Origin: Symbiodinium natans
Taxonomy: Eukaryota > Sar > Dinophyceae > Suessiales > Symbiodiniaceae
NCBI GenBank assembly: GCA_905221605.1
Contig: CAJNDS010002512.1
Coordinates: 936,360-1,000,359, forward strand
DNA: 64,000 nt
Reading direction: 5' to 3'
Part shown: positions 33,663 through 47,351 of the stretch, piece by piece
How positions within the stretch are numbered: position 1 is the first letter of the stretch
Layout: each line of letters starts with the position of its first letter
Made by a program: the position numbers and the translations under genes
Notes under the pieces: model-generated
Told to the model about the DNA's origin: nothing
Database searches by the model: none
Seen by the model: the letters and a program-made list of their open reading frames with translations, nothing else

Positions 33663-36600
33663 GTGTATTGCGGGCTTAGCCGAACTTAGCTTTAACGTTG
33701 GAGTTAGAGGCATGTTGGGGCTGACACTTGCGATGGACGGTGCTTATTGTGGCCGGAGCCGCCTCGGCCAACTGCAGGGCTTCCACAGTAGGGCATGCTT
33801 CTGGCTCCCTTCTGACGTATGGATGCATGTGTGGTGCTGTTGGATTAGCATTGCCGGAAAGTCGGCTGAAGTGAATTTTCATGGAATATCTTGTTCACCA
33901 TGTAGTGGGTTTTATTTGGTTCTAGAGCGCATGTCTGTGCAACATATCGCTGTAGTGGACACTGAAAGATTGAGATGCTGACAGCAGCCAAGGCCATAGA
34001 ACATGTTTGCTCCATTGGTGGGACAAAAACCGCTGCCGAAACCTCAGCATTCCAAAAAGTGGCCGTCCTGCCTTGACAGTCCTGCACGACATAAGCGTAA
34101 TCTCGAGAATCCAGTGGGTACAGACCGCCGGCTTGACCTTGCTATAGAGATGGTTACCACCGGCTCCACATGTCCCGAGGTGGCGCTTCTGAAAAGCTCG
34201 GTGGCTTGTCGCACTCTCAGCTTTTGATCGCTTAATTTTTGGACTGGTCTTGGGATTGTTTGAAGTGCAAGCCTTTTTCAAGTGACTAAGGCATATCTTG
34301 AACGAGTTCTGGCTAGGGCTTGCCCTTGTTGCAGTGCACCGTAAGACCTTGTCATCAGGCGAAGAGCTGGTGTCACAAGGAATGGTTCTCTGAAGCACCA
34401 TAAGCACACACACACAACCACGCTGCTCATATCTGATCACCCCTTGACCACTGAACCGTGCTCAACCTCTGATAGAGCGAACACTGAGGTCACGAGCATG
34501 CTTGCCAGTATTTGTCGCAAGCTCAGCTCCGAACAGCCTGCGCTTCCAATTTGGGTTTCCTGTCCTTCAACTCCTTGAGATGGCAGTGTCGCCAGCGCGT
34601 CGCTTGTCGACCTCTTCCCTAGACTAGGGTTCTGAGGCTGCTACTCTGTCATGTGGTCGAATTTAGAGTCACTGCGCGGCGCCCTGAAACGCTAGCAAAA
34701 CTTGCTCAACGTCAGGCAGTACCAACAAAACGCAGCAAAGTGCTCAAACCGTCAGCAGGTGTCGGCTTCTCTGTGGCCTGGGAGGCTGTCCTGACGTGGC
34801 GTGCATTGGGAGGTTCTAGCGGTTCAGGGCACGAAGTGTTTTGCCTCATCTTCAGGATGCTTTTGGGGCTCAGGGCTCTTCAGGTCGCAGATCTACAGCA
34901 GAGGGCTCTGGTAGACAGGGCTTGCAAGGCCTGCATCCTTTCAGAAGTCAAGCAGTACTTGAACCATGGTGACCATGAGAAGTCTAACATCCACTCTGTT
35001 CGGTCGGTGGCTCCGCGCTTTGAGATTGCACCACGGGTCTCGGCAGTGCATTGCGATGAAAAATCTGTCGGCTTTTCAGGGTATTCCGTAGATGTTCGGT
35101 TGACTGGTCTCTTGGAGGCGTTACAGGTCCTGACCCGAAGCTCCAATGCCGCCCAATGCTAGCACAAGGTGGTCCCTCCCTACCTGCGCATCGGGGCCGC
35201 CAGCGCGCCCAGATTTGTGTTGGATGACAGAAGACCCAAGTCACAAGTCTCTTGAGTTAACGGGGCAAAGTCCTTGGGCGTGCTCGGCAGCCACTTCTTC
35301 GGGAAGTCAGACAACAGTGTTGACCTTTAAGTTCTTCTAGGCGCAGCGAGGTGGCTGTCGGCTTATGTTGGCTTGCCGCTCACGCGTATGACCTCGTTGC
35401 CGATGCCTTCAGTCAACTTCATGCTCCCCTTTGCTTCAGCCGTGTCATGCTACTAGTGAGTTGGTGCACATTGCCCAGCGCATGTTGAACAGGCACAATA
35501 TAGGCGATGAAGCAGAAGAGCAAAGCTAAGTCCGTAATGGAGAAGTGCTTTAAGTTATCTGTTTAAGCATCAGCCTCGAGGTCCTGAGGCCGGCAAGGTC
35601 GTGGATTTTGTGAAAGCCGTTTGATTCCACAATGCCCTAGCCATCCCTAACCTGTTCCCAGGCAAAGCCCAGAATCCAAAGCTGAACGCAGTTGGAGTTT
35701 CGGCCCAAAGTTGAGGAGGGGACAGGTCTGTTGAAACAGTTCCTGTGAGGCGCGGCGCTGCATTGTGGGGCCCGGGTAACTCGGGTTTCGGTTCCCAAAT
35801 GCCTAGACCCCAAACATTGCAGACTTACCAAAGCTCCGAAGCCCACATATCCGTTTATGTAGCCACAAGGTCCACTTCTCTCCTGCTATCCCGAACTTGC
35901 CACTGACTCTAGAGGACAACTCTGATCCTTCCCTGTGCAAACATGAATGCCGAATGCTCGCTTCTCAAAACACTGAACTAAAGCAATGCCCAAAATGGCC
36001 GCACAAGAACCTGAACCACCGCCCCCCCTCCCCGCGGTCGCTTGCTACAGTATTCGGCGATGCTGAAACACTGCACACCATCTGGGCTCTGCCCCCCGAA
36101 CCTGAATCCCTACGGCTTGTTTGCAGCCCCTGGTAGCCTTTTCGCTAACAGGAAGAAACCGCCCGCGATGACTCTTCAGCTCCCGGTTCAGAAGCGCGAG
36201 GTGGGGTTGGGGGCTTTGAGGCTTGCTCGTTTTTGGTGATTTGGGGATTTGAAGTTGTAGTTAGCTGCTTGTGGCCGATTCGTGGGGGCAGGTGTCATTG
36301 CAAGGCAGCAAAATGGCCTAAGCGAGCTAAGATCAGAAGTCCGCAGGGATGTATTCTGGTCAAACCGCCTTTTCTGGATGCCTCTGAAGTGTGAATATGG
36401 CACTCGCCTCTTGTAGGGTAGGGCTCGCGCTCTCGAGCTTGAAGTCTTGCAAAAAAGAAGAAGATGAAGAAGCGGTAGGCTTCTAGAGTCTGTGTTGTCG
36501 GACTGAGTCCTAATTGTAGCGTACAGTCCTTCCACGAAGTTCACCCGAAGTTCAAGTCACGTCCGAGGTGTGCCATTTTACCAGCGACCTGGGCACAGCC

Positions 36601-37935
36601 CCTCGCCCACAGACCCCAGACACGCGGTCGCCGTCCGCATTGTCCACGGAGACCTTTGGCGACGCTGAAGCAGCAGACAGATTGCAGACTTTTCGGGGAT
36701 TCAGAGACCAGAAGGCGCCCCAAGAATGAAAACGTGGAAAAACGGGCGTGCCGCCTTGTCGTCCTGGCTGTCATGACACCTCTGTGGCGTAAGGCTCAGG
36801 TTGGTGCATAACTAGCCTTAGGGTTTCTTCTTCGAAGGCCTTTCAGAGCGAAGAATGGATCTGGGTTGCAACTTAACCGTGCTCTCAAGCAGCAACCTCC
36901 GTGACCAGCCCAGAGAATGGATCTTTGCACGAGCTTCTCAAGTGCCACAAACGGCTTACAGCTCGGAACATGACCCCAAACAAAAGCAAAACGGATCCCT
37001 TCTGCCGCCTTTGCTTTCATCTGAGGACGGTCGGGACACTGACGAGGCAAGCACTCCGCCCGGAGCACAGTCGCGGAATTGAAATGAGGGCGTGGGCCGG
37101 AGATTAGGCTATAGGACTGAGCTGTTCTACAGTGGTTCATCCGAGGCTGGTTGGGTGTAGCTGCATTCATGCCTTCATGCCGCGATAGTAACTTAGTAGA
37201 CATCTCAGCAGGTCCCGTCTGCTCAGTATGCTCGATAGACTGTAGAGGTATCACATCCAGGACTGTATTTGGCTTACTTGGCTGAGGAGGAATCTGTGGC
37301 CTGCTACGCCAACTCCGTCGCCGAGGCGTGCGGTGTACCTTTGTGAAGGGTGGTTGCCTGATAGCCGTGTTTGAGTTGCCGTGCTGGCCTTGTGAGTCAG
37401 AGTCCGGCCCCGAATTCATGGAATCTCTCAGCGCGGTTTGAAGCTTAGGGCCGCCAAAACCCTGACGGCAACGACTTGTAAGGGCTTTTTGGCGCTCAAG
37501 GGTTGAAAGTGTGGCATGCGGGCATCGCAGCGCGACATAACAAGGCCCCACAGCCGAAGTGCTTCAGGCATGGTCTAGCAGTCAAGGAGGTGCTTCTTGT
37601 TGCCGAGTTGCTTTGTTTCATCCGGTCGGGTTTAGGCTAAACTTTGGCACTTGAGTAAGATAGAAAAGGTTTACAACATAGCGGTAGCAGTTCAGCCCGA
37701 TAATGCGGGAAGTGTGCATCCTCAATTCTCACCAACATTCCGGAATTTTTCGGCGACACCCGGAAACATCCCAGGTATCTTGAGGCACCTCTCAACTTCA
37801 TGATGCCACCTGTGGGGCCTTGCACCGATTCGACGGCCTCTGCCCACATCTCAGGCTCTCTCAGGAGGTCGTAGAGCATTGTAAGGGCTTCTGCGTGCTG
37901 TGCCTGTAACATTGGCATGGGGTTGCAGCGGTATA

Positions 37936-38170
37936 TTTGCTGTCGTCGTCGTCGCCGTCGTCGTAGTAGCGTCGTCGTAGTAGTAGTCGTCGTCGTCGTC
38001 GTAGCGTCGTCGTAGTAGTCGTCGTAGCGTCGTCGTAGTGTCGTCGTAGTAGTCGTCGTAGCGTCGTCGTAGTGTCGTCGTAGCGTCGTCGTAGCGTCGT
38101 CGTAGCGTCGTCGTAGCGTCGTCGTCGTCGTCGTCGTCGTGGTCGTCGTCGTAGTAGTAGTAGTAGGAGG
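37936..38170. repeat. GTC/GTA-rich minisatellite with 11-bp core TAGCGTCGTCG
   Basis: Trinucleotide GTC and GTA runs flank at least six head-to-tail copies of an 11-bp unit TAGCGTCGTCG (one with T for C) around 38059-38130. The period is not a multiple of three, so the block is not coding. Confidence 0.85.
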
Positions 38171-39814
38171 AGGAGGACGGGATGTTATAGTAAGTAGTCG
38201 TTAGTGGTAGCAGTCATTCAGCCACAGTGGGCCGAGTTAAGTTGCTGTGAAGACCTCTTGCTGAAAATTGCACCCTGCGGCCTGGAACTCTTGCGCTCCC
38301 AGTCGTGGCTGCCCAGGCCTGCCCGGAGATGGAAAGCCGATATACCCAACTGAATGCACACGCCAAGGCTCCGGCGCTGCAGTTCCAGGGGATTCCATGG
38401 GGCGGACTGAAGGAGTTTGACTTTCTGTTTATAGCATCATCTTGCAAGCCCTCACACTTGGTGATGGCATCGGCTCCCCAACCTTTGAGACGCAGCCCAA
38501 CCACGAGGGTTGACGCCGAAATCCACAGCAAAGGGCTGCGGCTTCAGGGCTTTGGGGGTCCGATTCACCAAGCCTTGGAGCCCCTCGGATTTAGATTCTC
38601 TGTGTGTGTAGCACAGTTATTGAGGGAAGCGAAGTCTGCAACGGGGTTTACGGTTACAGTTTCCAAGAGGTGCCACATGTGAGCTGTGAGCGGCTGGCAC
38701 AGGATTTTGTTTTGAAGTGTGAAGCTTCGGGGATTTGGTTCCTGAGTGCGGTTTCGGGTTTGGGGCTTCGGGTCTCAACAGCACATAGCTGGAAAGCAGA
38801 GCGCTGGATAGCGAGCATCATCGCCTCGCTTGTCAAGGCCTTCGTGCCTTGTGGAAACTACAGCTGCACTCCTCCTCTTGAACAGAGGCTGGCTGCATAG
38901 AGCTTCAGGCATCAGAATTTGGGGAGTCCTGTTTGCTTGCTTGCGCGCGAGTCTTTGCTTCATGCGGCTATTGGCATTTGTTTTGCTGCTTGTGTTGCGT
39001 GTGACCTGTGATCTCTGCAGTGGAAAAGCCCGGGGTTCTCCCAACGGTTCTGCGTCACCATAATATGCTTAATCAGTATGCAAGACGCTCATCCTAGAAG
39101 GTCCTGTTAGGAACCTCTTCATGTTACATGCGTGCCCATGTGCTGGAAGCCCCACACGGCCAATGTGTGCAGTAGGGAGCATTCGCGCCAACAGAACTGC
39201 TGCGAGCCCTGGAAACATGCTGGCAGGTTCCAGGCTCCTAGTGACCCAGAATCAGTGGCGAGCTCCACACAAGGCATGGTGATTCTTGTGCGGCTTTGTG
39301 TCGAGGTCGAGGGTCGTGGGAACTGCAGTCCGCTCCGTACCATTCTGTGCCCAAAGGCATTGCCAAGGCCCCAAGATTCTAGGGAATGGAGGCTTTCAGT
39401 GGCTTGCAGGCTTTCGGCATCGCTCCCGCCTTGAAGCGGACGGGCGGCGGGTTTTCGGAGCTTGGAGCTTGGGGCCAGGTGTCGCCGCGCAAGTGACTGA
39501 GGAGCCGCCGTGCGTGCCGAGCAGCGTAAGCCAGGGAGGCGGGCGTTTTGAATTTGCGGGCATAGACCCGGGCGAACTAAGAGATCTCCCCTCTCAACTA
39601 GTCAGCGGCTCGAAGCTTCTCAAACATCCCTAAGCCCTGCGGGCTCCACGTGCAGCACATCAACACTGCACAGATGTGGGTGCAAGGACAATCATAGTAT
39701 AATATGCGCTGCGCTCAGATAGATTTACCCCAAGCCATCTCTAGCCCTGGACAGGCCCATATCAAACCCGAACGACTGAACCCAACATCTGCCCACTCAA
39801 CTGAGCCGGTGTGT

Positions 39815-40070
39815 GTGAGAGAGAGAGAGAGAGAGCGTGAGGGCGAGAGGGCGAGAGCCAGAGCCAGAGCGAGCAAGCGAGGGCTAGGGTTGCCTTCGCT
39901 AGTCCCTCATGCCCAGCAGAAGAAGAAGAGAGAAAGAAAGAACGAAGAGAGAGAGAGCGAGAGACCGAAGCAGAAAGAAATAGAAACTAAAGACGAAAGA
40001 AAGAACGAAATAACGAAAGAAAGAAAGAATAAAGAAAGATAGAGGGAGAGAGAGAGAGAGAGAGTCAAAA
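39815..40070. repeat. GA-rich low-complexity tract
   Basis: (GA)n, GAGCGA and GAAAGAAA units alternate for about 250 bp. The open frame across it is an Arg/Glu/Lys artefact. Confidence 0.85.
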
Positions 40071-41030
40071 AGGGACTTCTGCCCTGTAGAAGAAGAAGAA
40101 GAGTTTTGACTCAAACCCACTCTCCCGGATTTCGTCAGCACGCCGTTCAATCAAGCCGAAGGGGGCCTTGCCATTCTGAATAGGGGAACCCAGAAGCAGG
40201 TGTGCCCGACGAAGCTGTAGACAGAAGCTCGAGCGGGAAGGGAGCAGGAAGGCACCCAGCCGCACGGGCGATCCGCACCGACAAGACCAAGTAGAAGCAG
40301 AGCTACGACAAGGGGGCCAAGCAGATTGGGGGAGGGGATGTTCATCCATGCCCTGGTGACGAGAGGCGCAACACAGACAAGTGGGGGCGAGCAACAAGCC
40401 ACCACGCACACGATCGAGAAGGGGGTAGGGGGTCAGCCAGAACTCCGAGTTCAAGCAGCAGACCAACAGCCACGGTACGCATTGGTGGCAGCCTGTAGTG
40501 GCCGTGCACTCGACTGGACATAGGGGCTCTGGGGCAAGTTGCGGGGTAGGGCTAGGGGCCAGGTGCTCGGAGTAGGTCGTTCGAGTGCAAAGTCCAGAAG
40601 CCACAAAATCCCAACACCGAGGTTATGATCGGGTGAGAGGCACCCACGTGACACCCGGGCCGCGATACTTCGGAACCAAACACAATGAGAGAAAATGAGC
40701 ACTCTGCCAGCACCAGGGGTGCTGTAGACCTAACCCAGGTTCTATGCAGAATCAACAGCCTCTCCCAGGATTCCTATCCAACAGCTGTTCTTTCTATCCC
40801 TTTCTGGAGACAAACAAAAAAGTTGTGACCTGTAGGGAGGTGGAGTCATTTCGAGGGCGAGCTGAGGTTCACGTTGCCCGCCGATGGACGTGAATGCTTT
40901 TACTCCCCCCCTTCACCGGCACGGAGGATGCAAGTGAGCGGCCTTAGATGGCGGGATCACACGATGCTTCACCGTCTGCTTGGTTCACAGCTGGCTGGCA
41001 GGGAGAGACAGGGGGCAAACAGAAAACAAC

Positions 41031-41051
41031 GAGAGAGAGAGAGAGAGAGAA
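41031..41051. repeat. (GA)n microsatellite
   Basis: About ten GA units. Confidence 0.85.
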
Positions 41052-42159
41052 TCAAAACAAGACTGAAGACTTCAGACCTTAGTCCCTCGCCGGGAATTCT
41101 GAGTAGCGCGTGACGACAGTCCCATACCTGAAGCCAGGCTTTGCGGCCAGTTTGGACATTCCAAACATGGGATCCGCGCTACACACCTCAGGCCGCCACT
41201 GGCATTCATTGTGGGCTCCCAGTTCTTTACTTGAGGCGAAAGACGAATCAAGGTTCAGAGTTCAGAGTGTCAAGGATTCAGCTACAGGTACCTTCGTGCA
41301 GCTACAAACCCTAGCGAAGCATGATCGGACTTGAGCCTCATCCGAGTCTCTTGCAGGCGATTGCAAGTCTCGGGCCCAGTTGCGGGCTGCTGCAGGGGGG
41401 TCAGACCAAGTGTGCTTGACAGGAAGGGAGATTGCACCTCTCGGACACTGCTCTGTCCAAGTCTGTCAAGACCACACCCCGAAACAGAGATCCTGACCTT
41501 AGAGATTGGATTGAGCAGCGTGACAGCAATGCTCAGCAATGTGGCATGCATCACCTCGATATCAGCTCGAAACGAAGTGCCAGTGGCACGCGAGGAAAGC
41601 AGTGGACCACACGTGTGTAGGAGACATATTCTGCAAGACGCCGCTGATGAATAAGGCCCTGCGCATGGTTTTGGAAGTCAAGAGGCTGCACAAACGGCTA
41701 TGCTTGTGACTATTGCAACTCGGCAGCATCTGGGCCGCGTTGCTCTTGTATTGACACCACAGTTGCAACGACCTCTAGCGCAACCCCCAATTTTGTAGAT
41801 TCGGCGCAGCTAGTAATGAGTCTTCTCCGTGCATTGAGAGGTTTTGACGCTTGTCAGGATGTGCAGCTCAGGGTATTTGGCAGCCTTTTCGGCCTTTTTA
41901 TGTAACTCACCCAGTAGATGGTTGACGACAGAGTTGCCACTTTGAAGATTCAGGACTGGGCCTTGTGGCTGTTTCATGCGGCACGAAGCAGATCTTTTCA
42001 TATTACTGCAGGGTTTACATGTACACATCTCGCGACTCAGGCCATTTGTGTCCTGCGGGTGCATTGAAAGTGTGAGCCCCAGCGACTAAACGCAGGATGT
42101 CACTTGCGGCATCTTGCAGCTTTTGTCTTGTGTTGTCTTGGAAGTCAAGGCAATATTGT

Positions 42160-42161
<2 letters not shown>

Positions 42162-42190
<29 letters not shown>
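42162..42190. repeat. (AG)n microsatellite
   Basis: About fourteen AG units. Confidence 0.85.
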
Positions 42191-42193
<3 letters not shown>

Positions 42194-42572
42194 CCAAGCC
42201 CCAAGAAGGAAAGAAAGAAAAGCGCGAGCGCGAGTGCAAGATCAAGAACCTGAGGCACCATTGAAATATTATCCCGTGGTTAGCCTCGAAGGTACCCTAA
42301 TTCCCAAAACCACCATGGTCCTTTGCACACGAGCCCACGCTGAACACCGAAACGAAGTGTGTGATCAGTCTTCCTTCCAGCCCCTATACCCGAAACCCTA
42401 AACAGGAGCGCAAGAAGGCGAAGGTTGCAGCAATCCGATCAGGCTCCGGCTTTCAGCGTCAGGGTATCGCTTAAGCTCTTAAGCAGGGCGGTAACTTTGG
42501 GTTAGGCTTAGTGAGGTCCGCCCGCATCATGCCGCATCCCTCTGGAGATAGGCTCCGCCTTAGCTGATGTTA

Positions 42573-42593
42573 GGCCCTAAACCCTAAACCCAA
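42573..42593. repeat. Short telomere-like CCCTAAA tract
   Basis: Two to three CCCTAAA units; a degenerate TTTAGGG stretch in the other orientation lies near 42738-42762. Confidence 0.55.
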
Positions 42594-45500
42594 AACCATG
42601 TCGGTTTCTTTGGTTTCTTAGATTTCAGGAGGCAGGCCTGAGTTGGGGTACATCCGTTCCGCGATGAACTTCGGGATTCGGGTGCTCTAGGGGATGAACC
42701 TCATAGTGTTCAGCTTTTGGTCGTTAGTTGCAGGTGTATTCGGGGTTTAGGGTTTCGAGTTTAGAGTCAGAGTGTTTGATTCAAAAAACGGAGCGTTTCA
42801 GGTCGCAAGGCCCCCAGTTTCTCAGGTTTCGCAATGTTCGAACATGTTTTGAATAAACGAGCTTTGCCGGTTGCATGCCCCTGAACCGCTACATCCTAAC
42901 ACAGTCCTATACACCTTTTGTGCCCTGCAGGTGCCCTAGCCCCGCAGGGCCCTGCTCGAGACCGAAGCTCCAGCTAAACGACATGCCCGACCTTTGTCGA
43001 CCAGTCTGCCCACGGGCGTGTTCTGTTGCACTGTGCGATCAGTTCGGGCTTCCGAGCAGTGGATTCGGGGTCAGATCTTGCCATCAGCGGACATGACGCT
43101 CAAGATGATAGATATTGTTCACGACAGGTGGGGGCTGGGTCGTACAGGTCCGAGTGGCCCGCCAGACAAGAGGGCCAGGCAGGTAACAAGCGCTGTTTGC
43201 GAAGTGCTGAGGCTGACGAACCAAAGGGGTGGCCCCCTGAGGCTGCATGTTGGAGACACATGTAACGAGCCATTGATGCATTGTGGGAATGCGTGGGCCA
43301 CCCTGCGGCAATTAAGCGCATGCCCAATAGTACGCATACAAGCTGGAAATTCTGTTGTCAAAGAGGCTGGGCGGTAACAACCGGAAGACTTCGCATATAC
43401 AGAGTTCTGCGAGGATGTTCCATCATGTGCACAGATCGCGTTTGGATGTCCATATGTTTTGGGCTTCAGAAGATCAGGGCTCAGGGATTGCCATGGAAAG
43501 GCTTCGGACTTAAGAAATAGTTAAATGGTGTACACAGCTGTTCACCACCAAAGTATATGGAAGGTCCCGAAAGCAGGGAGAATGCACAGATGAACTGGGG
43601 GCACCTTCCTGAACAGTGCCCCCTTAGTTGCACGCAGCAGCTGAGTCCTAAAACCCTATGCCCGAAACCGCTGGGCCATGAAGCGGCGACTTCGCCCTCT
43701 GTGCACATGCAGTTCAGCCCATGCTTGTTGCGATGCCTGGACTGATTCCGAATTCCGCAAGCAAGCATTTTGGGGCATGGGTTTGCAAGCCATACTCAGG
43801 AACCATTCGTGTGCTGCAGGACATGCTGTTGTAGTGGAGCCCCCGCAAAGACTGGACCATTAGATTCTTATCTGGGTGATGGCTCGCTTCTTAGGAAATC
43901 CTCTCGCGTCCGCGGAGCTTATTTCCATGTCGAGTTTTAACCAGACTCTTTGAAGGCCACGGGCTGCTCAGGAATGGTGTGTTCTCAAGCCGACTCAAGC
44001 CGGACGTATATTTGGAGAAGTCCTGAGCTGGCTCGTCGTTGGGTTTCTCTCCACATTGCCTGGTTGTGGAGTGGCCAGCCATGTGCGCCAAGCGTTTTCG
44101 GCCCACACGTGGGCTTCCAGGCTGTTCAATTGGAGTTGAGTTTGCGTCCTGTGGCATGTGCGTGTGGGCACCAGTGGTGGCAGCCAGCATCAGCCCTTTC
44201 CAAGATCTTTTGTGACCTCCCGGGGATGCAAAAAGTCCCCACTTTGCCGGGCCTGCGCGGGACAGCTACCTGAAACCGCCGTGGATGTAAGTTATGGTAG
44301 TGTGGGCTTAGGGACGCAGAGCCCGTGTGAAGCTGCAGGAGGTCGGGAAGTGCGCATGATAACCCTCAGCCACTTTTGCCATCCAGGTGCCGTTTCAGTA
44401 CCCTAGCTGTCTTCACCACTCCTCGAGGGTTCAAACGAGAAGCCACGAATTTGCCTCAACGGCCCCAGACAAAATGAGGTGGTGAAGACTGGGATGCGAA
44501 AAATGCCTATCACATTTTTTTTATGCTGCCGTGACGCTCTTCTATTCTTGCTTTCTGGATCAGCGTTTTCACAAGGTGAGCCTCAGAAACCTCAAGGCAT
44601 GTGTGACTTTCAAATGCCCAGAACGCCTCCCATCCAAAACGTCCAGCAGGGCGATGGGCGCTGGCAAGACACCACAAGATCCTTGCATTGCCCTGCCGGC
44701 AATAAATTCGACAGTCGATCCACACATACTCAAAGCCTAAACCTCCTGAACTGAGCAACAATATGCGCATCGTCTCTTCATCCAGAGAGTGAGCCGCGCA
44801 GTTTGTTGATGCTGAGTAGCGAAGAATGCTCGCTTCACCTGCGCTTTTCAGGATCCTTCGATCCAGAATTAAGCACTATGCGGCGCGGGCTGACAGGATC
44901 AGATGAACGGTATACGAGTATACGACATCTGATTCCGTCTCTGGAAATTGGTGAAAGCATCTTTTGTGTTGCAAACGAACTGCAAGCTTGAATAGCTCGC
45001 GGCCCTTCATGCTGCCCATGCTGCCAGCCCGCGCTGCTGCAAGATGTAGAGGTTTGTGAATGGTTCAAAGTGTGCACACATCGCAGGCCCTGCCGCTGCC
45101 GCTGCAGCCACTGCTTTCTGAATGAAGAGTGCAAGACGGTGGGTCCTAATTTTGAAACCTTGCCGCAGAGATGTTGTTACAAACCCTCCGTGCCCAGAAA
45201 TCTGAAGGCTGTAACTCGCATTCATCAAAGCTGGAATCCTGAATGGTGCCTTGGCCCTTTGTTTAGAAGCTTCAGTCTTAGCCTGCTACCCTGGCAAATG
45301 GAAGTCTCGAACTTTTTACTTCTTCAAGACTACATGGCACCGGGAATTTAGATTCCCGACTAAGGAGATGAATTTGAGCTGTGTCAGTGGATAACCACTT
45401 GCCCACGTCGCATTAGAGAAAGCACTGGCTTTTCAGATTTCAATCTGCGACATGGTGGCTCTACCACTCATTGGCACTTCTTGCCCTGACAACCAGACTA

Positions 45501-47351
45501 TTCCAGATTGCATCTAGCTGACAGTTGGGACTGGGATCCGCTTCGCCTGGTGGTAGTAATGGCCATCATGTCTACAGCTTAAGTCAAATGTGCAAATTCC
45601 ACAGCGGCAGGGTTTCCCAAGGATAGATGGAAACACTTCGGGGATGACCTTGCTCAAGAGTTGGGGATGGACAGGGTATCCCTGAAAAAAGGTATGTGAT
45701 TCGCACTTTTAAGTCATGGATAGAGCCCCCGAGCCTACATGACCTTGGAAACCGCACAACGGGCACGATGTCGACACGGAACCCTACCACCGCCTTCACC
45801 CAGCCTTATCCGCTTTCCCCCACCCACTCTGCACCTCCTGTGGAAATCCCTATGTGACAGTGCCTTTCAAGGTACGGAGTAGAATAGCTGCACCAACATC
45901 TTCGAACGAGAAGTGGGGCCAAGTTCATTGCCCAAAGACCTTCGACCCTTGACGAGATCCCTTTCCTGCCTCAAATCCTAAACTCCATGAGCCCAAATCC
46001 TTCAAGAAAAGAGCTGTTGAAGTCCGCTGGGGCATCCGCGAAGTCGTTCCGATCAAGCCGTGCCCCCCGAGTGTTTGCGTGGATCCTCGCCTGACAATAT
46101 CAGTGATTTCAGGGGTGGCCTTTCATGGCCCAAGTTCGATTGAAACAAGGATTCGTCTTCAGGATTCTGGGTCGGTTCCAAGAGGTCAAAGTCAAGGTTG
46201 GAGCTGAGAAAATTGGTTTTAGGACGAATGGCCCATGAATGGCGGAACGGTGGAGTCCGGAAGATTCGAGACCCTCAACCTCGAAAGGCCCCAAGATTGA
46301 ATCCTGACTGAATAAGCCCCAAAGCCCCCTGAAATCCCAAGCATCGGCGCCAATTGGATCCCAGCCTGCACTTTGTCAAGGAGGGCGCCTCGTTGGACGA
46401 ATTCCTGGCAGAGGCCTTTTGGTTTGGATTCTCCTGTTTTTCGGGTTCAGGGGTTTGGGGTGGGCAGAGTCCAGGTAAGAGGGGTAGCTGTCCCAAGCAT
46501 TCCCGACAACAGTCCGACAAACTTCCTGTGCACGCAGCTCAGGTCAGATGCCTGGGAGATTGGTGCTTTGTCGTCCCAAACACTCAGGCACGTAAGCCTC
46601 GGATCCTAGTGGCCGTTATCCCAAAAATCACCCGCCCTCCATCCCTCATGTCCCCAACCACCAAGAGCGCAACTTCAGACCCTGAGCATTTCAAGTCGTA
46701 ACTACCTTCGCCTGAATGACGGGACAACTTATTGAAAGCCACCTTTCCACGAACATGGAGGGGGCTTTCTCAAGGGTACAGTACCAGCGTGGGAAAGCAG
46801 CCAGTGACTACTACACCAGGGCCCGAGGCTTATCGTCCGTCTGAGGCATCCAGCCCCTGGCACAACCATGCCCTGCTGCTACCGCCGGCCACCACGTTGT
46901 TGTCATGACTCATCGAGCATACCCTGATGGCCAGCATCTTAAGCTGCACGGCAGGCCAGCATTTTGTTCCGGAAGCCGTAATTCGCTCCGTCTGACTGGG
47001 CACTGGCATGACTCGCACAGGGTTGGATCGTCGCAGCCCTGCAAGGCTGCAAGGCTTTGTGCTGGGCTCGTGGCCAAGGCGTTGGGGCTTGTCATTAGGG
47101 GATTCAACTCTGTCTTCCGCAATTTCGACCCGAGGCTGTAGGCTGCAGCTTTACTAAAGGAGGAGGCCAGAGCCTGCGTTGTTGAGTCGCCACTGTCCCG
47201 TTGATCCCAGTTTAGGATGGTTCCCAGCGATGTTCGCAGCAGGAATGCAGCCCGAGAGCTTCTTCGGACAGATGTTACCTCTACCGTCTAACACTCGATG
47301 AACCTGAAACTACACCTCGCCCACTCTAGCATGATTCGGTCGCGGTGTTAG

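Larger units (their letters stand above)
27111..47351. other. Long stretch with no recognisable gene, rich in simple repeats
   Basis: No conserved domain was recognised on either strand in about 20 kb. Listed separately are the composite repeat at 27.7-28.3 kb, telomere-like tracts, G runs (for example 31337-31357), a minisatellite at 38 kb and GA-rich tracts. A few open frames of 90-250 codons exist but show no family signature. Confidence 0.4.

Noticed and set aside
34653-35162. Open frame of 169 codons on the + strand
   Set aside because: No motif and no exon partners; frames of this length are expected by chance in GC-balanced DNA.
36796-37551. Open frame of 251 codons on the minus strand
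   Set aside because: Long for noncoding DNA, but rich in Arg/Pro/Ser with no recognisable motif, no neighbour exons and no supporting homology visible.
37637-37918. Open frame of 93 codons on the minus strand (YDLLREPEMWAEAVES)
   Set aside because: The composition is protein-like and it could be an exon, but no family was recognised and no flanking exon could be joined to it.
39704-40042. Arg/Glu/Lys-rich open frame
   Set aside because: Produced by the GA-rich low-complexity tract.
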